A stretch of DNA of 11,068 bases from Planctomycetota bacterium (lineage in GTDB: Bacteria; Planctomycetota; PUPC01; DSUN01), in contig VGYW01000280.1 in assembly GCA_016872875.1 (NCBI GenBank), forward strand, positions 1 through 11,068, given 5' to 3'. The translations under genes were made by a program, and so were the position numbers. Below, in pieces: positions 6,165 to 11,068 of the stretch (within the stretch, counting starts at the first letter, position 1; each line of letters starts with the position of its first letter). Below the pieces are notes generated by a model that saw only the letters and a program-made list of their open reading frames with translations, was not told the origin of the DNA and ran no database searches.

Positions 6165-6218
6165 GGGAGCTGCCGCGACTCGGAAAGGGCCAACCCTTTC
6201 CGAGCGCGGCGGGCTCTC
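6165..6218 (+). terminator. Very strong hairpin after the sigma/FecR/small-protein block, possible terminator or processing site
   Basis: The inner stem is 11 perfect base pairs, 6179-6189 with 6194-6204, closed by a CCAA loop. Beyond a single bulged A at 6178, GCCGCG (6172-6177) pairs with CGCGGC (6205-6210). After a small internal loop, GAGC (6167-6170) pairs with GCTC (6213-6216), with a further wobble pair and a G-C pair outside. No T-run follows, so it is not a classical intrinsic terminator, though U-poor terminators are common in GC-rich genomes. It ends about 20 bases before the next start codon and could also limit readthrough or protect the upstream mRNA end. Confidence 0.65.
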
Positions 6219-6239
6219 ACGGGGGGCACGGAGCGCCCA

Positions 6240-8213
6240 ATGAAGAGAGGAACACGGCTATGGCTGGCGTGGGTTGCCCTCCTCGGCTGGGGCTTCGCCT
6301 GGGGCGCTGAGGAGAACGTGGGCGCTTCCGGCCTGGAGGGCCTGCCCATTCCCGCAGAGGCCGTCAAGCTCGTTGACGCGGTCCGCTGCGGCGAGCCGAA
6401 CGACCCGCATCAGGTGGCGGACCACGGCAGGCCGAGCCGAATCGAGACCGTGCTGGGCAGGCCGGCCCGCGTTGCCGCAGGGGCATGGGAGGTCTTCGGC
6501 TACACGCTCAAGCTCCAGGACCCCGCCAAGCCGCACCTCATCGTAGTGACCTATCCTGACGACGCGGCGCGGCGGGTGCACTTCCGCGTCTGGGGCCCCC
6601 AGGGGGGATACTCACCCGTGCGTGCCGGCCTCAGCACGGTTCAGAGCGCGGCGTGGAAGATCAACACAGGGGCCTGGGCGAGGACCTGGACGCCGCTCTT
6701 CATCCCCGGCGGAAAGGGGAGCGATGTCCGCATCCTGTTCGCCGACAGCCGCAAGTCCCGGGGGCTCGCCCCCAATCACCAGGGGCCGAACGAGCTGGCG
6801 CCGTGGGCCGTCGGCGAAATCCTCCTCTATGAGGTGGCCGACCCCGCGAGGCTCCTGCCCCCCCTCGCCATCGCGCATCCCGTGAAGCCTGAAGAGAAAC
6901 GCTACTTCGGATTCAGCGGCCTCGGCTACGCCGAGAGCTACCTGCGGGACGCGGCGGCGAAGGACTACATGAAGCTCTACCTGCGCTACATCGGCCTCAA
7001 CTTCCTCCGCGTCGCGGGCGGACAGGGCGGGCCGCCTTTCGGCCAACCCCAACTCGACAATCAGCTCGCGCTCCTCGATGAGCTGGGCCTGCGGACCAGC
7101 TTCGCAATGTTCAAGTACTTCAATGCCTTCCTGATGGACCGCATCAAGTCCAAGACGCTGCCGCAGGAGCTGATAGACACGATGCCCAAGCCGATCAAGG
7201 ACGCGATTGACGCCCTGGATGGCTGGCGGAAGCCCGAGGCGCTCTACGAGGGGGGCTCTTACGACGCCCGCCTGATGGTGATGCCGCTGAATTGGCTCGA
7301 CCCCACGATGGGGCCGTGGCTGGAGAAGCTCGTCCAGCACTACGTCGGCCCCGTGGCGAAGCACAGGTGCGTGGCCTCGGTGCAGTTCTTCGGCACGGGC
7401 GGCGGCGAGGGCCTGGCGAAGGCTGTCGAGCGGTTCGCCAAGGCGGTTCGCGCGCTGCGCGAGGACCTCGCGGTGGAAGTGCCCTCGATGTACATGAACC
7501 TTCGCGCCCGCGAGCGTGCCAACCTCCCGGTGCCCTACACATTCGACTACAAGGTGGCGTACGCCACCACGGACAGCAAGGGCAAGGTGGAGGTCCACGA
7601 CCGCGTTGGCCTCTACGACGGCTGGCCCGCGCGCATGCAGGGCGCGGTCGGCGGCATCGCGGGCAGCCTCTGGCGCGGCTTCCACGTCCCGCCACCCGGC
7701 CTCGCCATCCTCGATTCGCCAGAGGCCCTGGCCGCCGTGCGGCGGTTCGACGACGGCTGGTTCGCCGAGTTCCGCGTCTTCGAGCAGAACGAGAGCGAGA
7801 GCCCCAAGGGGATCGGCTGGATCAACGACTACTACGCCTGGGCGGACGCGAGCTATCGGGCGAACATCGTGAAGATCATGGCCGCCAACCCACGCTTCGT
7901 CATCATCAACAACGGCCACGAGGGCACCGCCTGGGCCGAGACGAACCTGCGGCGCCTGGCGGGGGCCTGGCGCGCCTTCCCCTGGGGAAAAGTCGAGGAC
8001 GTCGCGGCCACGCTCGCGCCACGCGAGAGCAAACTGGCCGCGCTCAGGTGCGGCGGAAGGCTCCTCCTCCTCAACCTCGAACCCGCCAGGCGCGTGGCGA
8101 AGCTGCCATCGGACAACGCTGTAGATGCGGTGACGGGCGAAGCGGTGCAGGGCCGCACCCTGGCCATCGAGCCGTTCGATGCCCGCACGGTCCTTCTCGA
8201 CAAGCCACGTTAG
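6240..8213 (+). CDS. Large secreted multidomain protein, glycoside-hydrolase-like
   Basis: Predicted 657-residue exported protein. ATG 6240 has GGAG six bases upstream; the frame is open further upstream to 6138 but that part overlaps the previous gene and the hairpin. Residues 1-23 form a signal peptide rich in Trp and Leu. Residues 45-200 look like a beta-sandwich, possibly carbohydrate binding (FGYTLKLQD, RVHFRVWGP, FIPGGKGSDVRILF). Residues 220-585 have the alternating helix/strand pattern of a TIM barrel: GFSGLGYAESYLRD, YIGLNFLRVAGG, LALLDELGLRTSF, ASVQFFGTGGGEG, FVIINNGHEGTAW. The C-terminus (597-655) resembles the small beta domain closing many glycoside hydrolases (VDAVTGEAVQG then IEPFDARTVLL). 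I could not assign a GH family or point to catalytic acids. A role in polysaccharide breakdown fits the secreted neighbours but is inference. Confidence 0.75.
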   Translation: MKRGTRLWLAWVALLGWGFAWGAEENVGASGLEGLPIPAEAVKLVDAVRCGEPNDPHQVADHGRPSRIETVLGRPARVAAGAWEVFGYTLKLQDPAKPHLIVVTYPDDAARRVHFRVWGPQGGYSPVRAGLSTVQSAAWKINTGAWARTWTPLFIPGGKGSDVRILFADSRKSRGLAPNHQGPNELAPWAVGEILLYEVADPARLLPPLAIAHPVKPEEKRYFGFSGLGYAESYLRDAAAKDYMKLYLRYIGLNFLRVAGGQGGPPFGQPQLDNQLALLDELGLRTSFAMFKYFNAFLMDRIKSKTLPQELIDTMPKPIKDAIDALDGWRKPEALYEGGSYDARLMVMPLNWLDPTMGPWLEKLVQHYVGPVAKHRCVASVQFFGTGGGEGLAKAVERFAKAVRALREDLAVEVPSMYMNLRARERANLPVPYTFDYKVAYATTDSKGKVEVHDRVGLYDGWPARMQGAVGGIAGSLWRGFHVPPPGLAILDSPEALAAVRRFDDGWFAEFRVFEQNESESPKGIGWINDYYAWADASYRANIVKIMAANPRFVIINNGHEGTAWAETNLRRLAGAWRAFPWGKVEDVAATLAPRESKLAALRCGGRLLLLNLEPARRVAKLPSDNAVDAVTGEAVQGRTLAIEPFDARTVLLDKPR

Positions 8214-8456
8214 TACAACAGCGCTAGTTTCCCAGGCGCACCTCTCCTGTTGCGCACAGAGGGGCATCTGGGGTGCCAAAGGCGAGTGTGGCATGCCGCC
8301 CCAGGCATATAGAGCGTCTGAGAGAATGGGCTTGCTGCCGTTTGCGCCCAAGGCTGGAACCCGTTTGTAGTGCGGCCTTCAGGCCGTTGTCTTGGCGGCA
8401 CGGGCTAAAGCCCGCACTCCAAACTTGCTCGTTCTCCTACAACCGAGGAGATAGCC
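8214..8456. other. Intergenic region with REP-like structure
   Basis: The 243-bp gap between two same-direction genes is large for an operon interior. Positions 8214-8362 show no gene, and I found no convincing promoter. Positions 8363-8424 form the REP-like element listed separately. The ribosome binding site GAGGAG of the next gene is at 8445-8450. Confidence 0.6.
8363..8424. repeat. REP-like palindromic element with three stems
   Basis: Outer arms GTTTGTAGTGCGG (8363-8375) and CCGCACTCCAAAC (8412-8424) pair at 12 of 13 positions. Inside are two short perfect hairpins: CGGCCT-TC-AGGCCG (8373-8386) and CGGGCT-AA-AGCCCG (8401-8414). The hairpins and outer stem share a few bases, so the folds compete. 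The design is that of dispersed extragenic palindromes. It may act on the mRNA between the two secreted-enzyme genes. Copies elsewhere in the genome are expected but cannot be seen here. Confidence 0.75.
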
Positions 8457-10421
8457 ATGAGGAGAGAGCTGAACCGGCCATCCGCCGTTCTCGGGGCGCT
8501 GGCGCTGTTCTCGGCGTGGCTGTGGCCGCCAAACGTGGCGATTGGCGGCGAGGGCCAGCAGCCTGCACCTGCGCCCACAGGCACATTGTCGGGAACTATC
8601 GCGAAGCTCGTGGACGCGGGCGGACGGCTGGCGGGCATCGTCAAGTCGCTCACATTGAAGGTGAGCGAGGGGAGCCAGGGTTATGAGGGCCTCGTGGGGA
8701 AGGAGGTCGAACTGAAGCCGCCAACGGTCGGCTGCGAGGTTATCGGCTGCCCGATCCCAGGGCATTTTCTGCCCGACCCGAAGATTGGCAGCGCGCTCGC
8801 CCGCTGCCACGTGGGCGACCAACTCCAGGTGAGCTTCAAGGAGGAAAAGGGAGCATACCTGATCACGACGTTCAAGGCGCCTGAGGGCTTCCAGCCCCCG
8901 GCCGCCTTCCGCCTCGCCGACTACAAGCTGCGCGAGACGAGCGCCGTGGAGGGGAGCACCGTGGAGTTCAGCCTGGCGGCGAAGAACGCCGCCGGGAAGC
9001 CCCTCACCTACACCGCCGCCGGAGTGCCCTCATGGGCGAAGTTCAATGCCGCGGCCAGAATCTTCTGGGGCACCGCACCACGATGGGACAAGAACCCGGA
9101 GGTCCGCAAGGCGCAACAGGGCACCTTCGATGTCTGCTTCAAGGCCAGTGACGGGGGCCAGACGTTGGTCACCATCAGCGTGCTCGACGCCGGCTGGAAG
9201 GCCCAGACCGTAGCGGAACTACTTTCGGACAAGAAGATCGGAACTCCCGTCGAGCTCCGCAACATCCGCGAGGAGACAATCAAGTCGAAGTTCGGCGGCG
9301 GCAAGGAGGTCCGAAAGGTAACATTCGACTTCACCAGCCAGGTGGTCAACCTCCCCGGCTATGAGGACGATTGGGAGCACAAGGACGCGCTGGCCTATCT
9401 GCCAGTGGAGAAGCCCGCGGCCCCGAACGCGGGCGCGGTGGGCACGGGCAACAGGCAGGAGTTCGGCGAACGCGCCTGCGCCGAGCTCGGCCTGCCCGTC
9501 CTCATCTTCGGCCCGTTCGCCGACGGCGAGAACACGCAAACCAAGTTCGAGAAATACGTCAAGAAGGCATCCGAGACCCGGAACCCACGGCACACGATCT
9601 TCGTCCAGAGCGCGGCCATGTTCGCACGCGGCACCGATGCCCTGATCACCTTGATGAACAAGCTCACCCAGTGGCCCGCGTCGTACCAGGATTTCAAGGT
9701 GGTCTACACTGGCGGCTCGAAGTTCGGCTACACCTCCTGGGTGGCGGCCGCGGGCGACCGGCGCACGGTGGGCATCGTGCCGGGGGCGTTCGAGAACGGC
9801 GACCACGACGCCTATCGCCTCCTCCAGCGCGAGGAGGGCCGCGCGCTCCCCTGGCGATGCCCAGCGAGCGAGGGGGCGGGAGACTACGCCGGCATCATGT
9901 CCCGCTTCTTCCTCGAACCCGTCACTATCCAGGGCCAACTGCCCAACTGCCGCGCGCTCCTCACCGGCGGCACGGCCGACCGCGCCGTCCACCCCAAGTT
10001 CGCAATCACAGAGTTCGAGAAGAACCTCAAGGTGCCCCACAGGGTCTGTTACGTGCCCAACCTTGGCCACTCGATGGACGGCGAGCGCCACTCGGCCTGC
10101 TGGCTGATGTGGCTGGCCCACTGCTTCCTGGGGCGGCCAGTGTCGGCCATTGACGCCCTGCGGCACCGTTCCGAGGGCGACGGCTTCGTCGTGGAGGCCC
10201 AGGTGAGCGGAAAGCCCTCAGTCCAGGAGGTCGCCGCCTGGGCCACGGAGGCGGGCGACACTGACTGGAAGCGCTGGAAGTCGTACCCGATGCAGCCTGG
10301 CGAAAAGGGCCTCTATCGCGGCCAAATCCCGGCGGATTCGCAGGCCTACCTCGTCGAGGTCCGCGACACCGCCGATGGAGTCAAGGGCGTCATCACCTCC
10401 ACCCCACAACGCGTCAAGTAG
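8457..10421 (+). CDS. Secreted PhoPQ-related alpha/beta hydrolase with N-terminal beta modules
   Basis: Predicted 654-residue exported protein; GAGGAG lies six bases before ATG 8457. Residues 1-30 form a signal peptide. Residues 43-140 form a Cys-containing beta module opening GTIAKLVDAGG. Residues 149-243 resemble a putative immunoglobulin-like domain (KPLTYTAAGVPSWAKFN, then a GTF-to-VTISV closing strand). From about 285 the chain resembles the PhoPQ-activated pathogenicity-related family of alpha/beta hydrolases: WEHKDALAYLP, the nucleophile elbow GGSKFG with Ser421 followed by TSWVAAAGDRR, a Thr-Ala-Asp with Asp508 as candidate acid, and YVPNLGH with His538. The C-terminal part (WATEAGDTDWKRW) also fits that family. 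The substrate is unknown, and acyl or ester hydrolysis is inferred from the triad. An acetyl-ester hydrolase of another alpha/beta family is the main alternative. The stop is 12 bases before the next start, so the two genes share a transcript. Confidence 0.78.
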   Translation: MRRELNRPSAVLGALALFSAWLWPPNVAIGGEGQQPAPAPTGTLSGTIAKLVDAGGRLAGIVKSLTLKVSEGSQGYEGLVGKEVELKPPTVGCEVIGCPIPGHFLPDPKIGSALARCHVGDQLQVSFKEEKGAYLITTFKAPEGFQPPAAFRLADYKLRETSAVEGSTVEFSLAAKNAAGKPLTYTAAGVPSWAKFNAAARIFWGTAPRWDKNPEVRKAQQGTFDVCFKASDGGQTLVTISVLDAGWKAQTVAELLSDKKIGTPVELRNIREETIKSKFGGGKEVRKVTFDFTSQVVNLPGYEDDWEHKDALAYLPVEKPAAPNAGAVGTGNRQEFGERACAELGLPVLIFGPFADGENTQTKFEKYVKKASETRNPRHTIFVQSAAMFARGTDALITLMNKLTQWPASYQDFKVVYTGGSKFGYTSWVAAAGDRRTVGIVPGAFENGDHDAYRLLQREEGRALPWRCPASEGAGDYAGIMSRFFLEPVTIQGQLPNCRALLTGGTADRAVHPKFAITEFEKNLKVPHRVCYVPNLGHSMDGERHSACWLMWLAHCFLGRPVSAIDALRHRSEGDGFVVEAQVSGKPSVQEVAAWATEAGDTDWKRWKSYPMQPGEKGLYRGQIPADSQAYLVEVRDTADGVKGVITSTPQRVK

Positions 10422-10433
10422 AAGGCGGAGAGA

Positions 10434-11068
10434 ATGAGCAGGCGCAGCGTGCGGACCGGCCTGATCGCGTGCGCTCTCACAAGCATCTCCGCTGCCTTGA
10501 TGGCAGAGGAGGCGCCCAACTGGCCTCAGTTTCGTGGTCCGAACGCCTCAGGCGTCTCGCCTGAGCGGGGCCTGCCGGCGGAGTTCGGGCCAGGGAAGAA
10601 CCTGGTCTGGCAGACGCCTCTCCCGCCAGGCAACTCATCCCCGTGCGTGTGGGGCGGGCGGATTTTCCTCACGGCGGTGGAGGACGCCAGGCGGCTGGTC
10701 GTGCTCTGCGTGGGGCGCGACGACGGGCGCGTGCGCTGGAAGAAGGAGGTGCCTGCCAAACGGCTCGAGGAGGTCCACCCGCGGGCCGGCAGCCGCGCCT
10801 CGCCCACACCAGCCACCGATGGCGAGCGGGTCTACGTCTTCTTCGGCTCGGTTGGACTGGTCTGCTTCGACCTCGATGGCCAGGTTATCTGGAGCCATCC
10901 TCTCGGCCCGTTCAGATACCACATGGGCTGGGGCGCCGCCAGCTCGCCCATTGTCCACGCCGACTCGGTCATCCTCAACTGCGACCACGACGGCGAATCA
11001 TTCCTTCTGGCTCTGGAGAAGAAGAGCGGCCAGGTGAAGTGGCGGACGCCGCGCCCCGACTCGCCGCC
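10434..11068 (+). CDS. Secreted PQQ-like beta-propeller protein (3' end outside window)
   Basis: The frame from ATG 10434 stays open for 211 codons to the right edge, so the C-terminus is missing. A weak AAGG/GGAG site precedes the start. Residues 1-24 form a signal peptide ending LMA-EE. The mature protein opens NWPQFRGPNASGVS, the usual opening of planctomycete PQQ-binding-like propeller proteins, then GLPAEFG and NLVWQTPLPPGNSSPCVWGGRIFLT. Propeller blades follow with the typical pattern of a strand, a GxVxW turn and the next strand: VVLCVGRDDGRVRWKKEV (about 89-106), VCFDLDGQVIWSHPLG (143-158), LLALEKKSGQVKW (191-203). These proteins are secreted or periplasmic; most lack proven cofactor or enzyme activity and may serve as binding platforms. 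It starts 12 bases after the hydrolase gene and is probably in the same operon. A plus-strand frame starting at 10534 is a shadow. Confidence 0.88.
   Translation, partial: MSRRSVRTGLIACALTSISAALMAEEAPNWPQFRGPNASGVSPERGLPAEFGPGKNLVWQTPLPPGNSSPCVWGGRIFLTAVEDARRLVVLCVGRDDGRVRWKKEVPAKRLEEVHPRAGSRASPTPATDGERVYVFFGSVGLVCFDLDGQVIWSHPLGPFRYHMGWGAASSPIVHADSVILNCDHDGESFLLALEKKSGQVKWRTPRPDSP

Noticed and set aside
6612..8351. Minus-strand open frame of 579 codons
   Set aside because: It is antisense to the secreted glycoside-hydrolase-like gene, has no ribosome binding site or recognisable domain, and extends through the intergenic region. It is a GC shadow.
9219..10166. Minus-strand open frame of 315 codons
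   Set aside because: It is antisense to the alpha/beta hydrolase whose catalytic motifs are clear, and it has no recognisable features.

Overview
The window is GC-rich chromosomal DNA with a strong preference for G or C at third codon positions. The gene content suggests a planctomycete or another member of the PVC group. The evidence is a PQQ-type beta-propeller with the WPQFRGP opening, an ECF sigma factor paired with a FecR-domain protein, a PhoPQ-related alpha/beta hydrolase with extra N-terminal modules, an SGNH hydrolase, and many signal peptides. This assignment is inferred from protein style only; there is no rRNA or other marker gene in the window.

Layout. (1) Positions 1-1933, minus strand: the 5' part of a large secreted protein with a Tyr/His-rich centre and a Pro/Arg-rich tail. 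It runs off the left edge inside three 57-bp tandem repeats. (2) Positions 1934-2184: a divergent intergenic region with an inverted repeat and a good sigma70-type promoter. (3) Positions 2185-3066, plus: a short-chain polyprenyl diphosphate synthase with a changed isoprenyl-diphosphate binding loop. (4) Positions 3157-4026, minus: a secreted SGNH/GDSL hydrolase, followed by a small coding-like stretch whose frame is broken. (5) Positions 4027-4242: a second divergent intergenic region with the same kind of inverted repeat. (6) Positions 4243-6147, plus: a translationally coupled ECF sigma factor and FecR-type membrane protein, then a small secreted Cys-containing protein. (7) A very strong hairpin at 6165-6218. 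(8) Positions 6240-8213: a large secreted protein resembling a glycoside hydrolase. (9) A REP-like structure at 8363-8424. (10) Positions 8457-10421: a secreted PhoPQ-related alpha/beta hydrolase. (11) From 10434 to the right edge: a PQQ-like beta-propeller protein.

How the genes may work together. The sigma factor and FecR protein look like a regulator and anti-sigma pair. The FecR protein ends in an extracytoplasmic domain that is about half identical to the small secreted protein encoded next to it. A soluble copy of a sensor domain beside the sensor suggests a feedback or shared-ligand arrangement, and this is the most interesting signal in the window. The secreted enzymes downstream could be targets of this regulator or simply neighbours; the hairpin at 6165-6218 may separate the two blocks. 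No mobile element, CRISPR array, tRNA or rRNA was seen.
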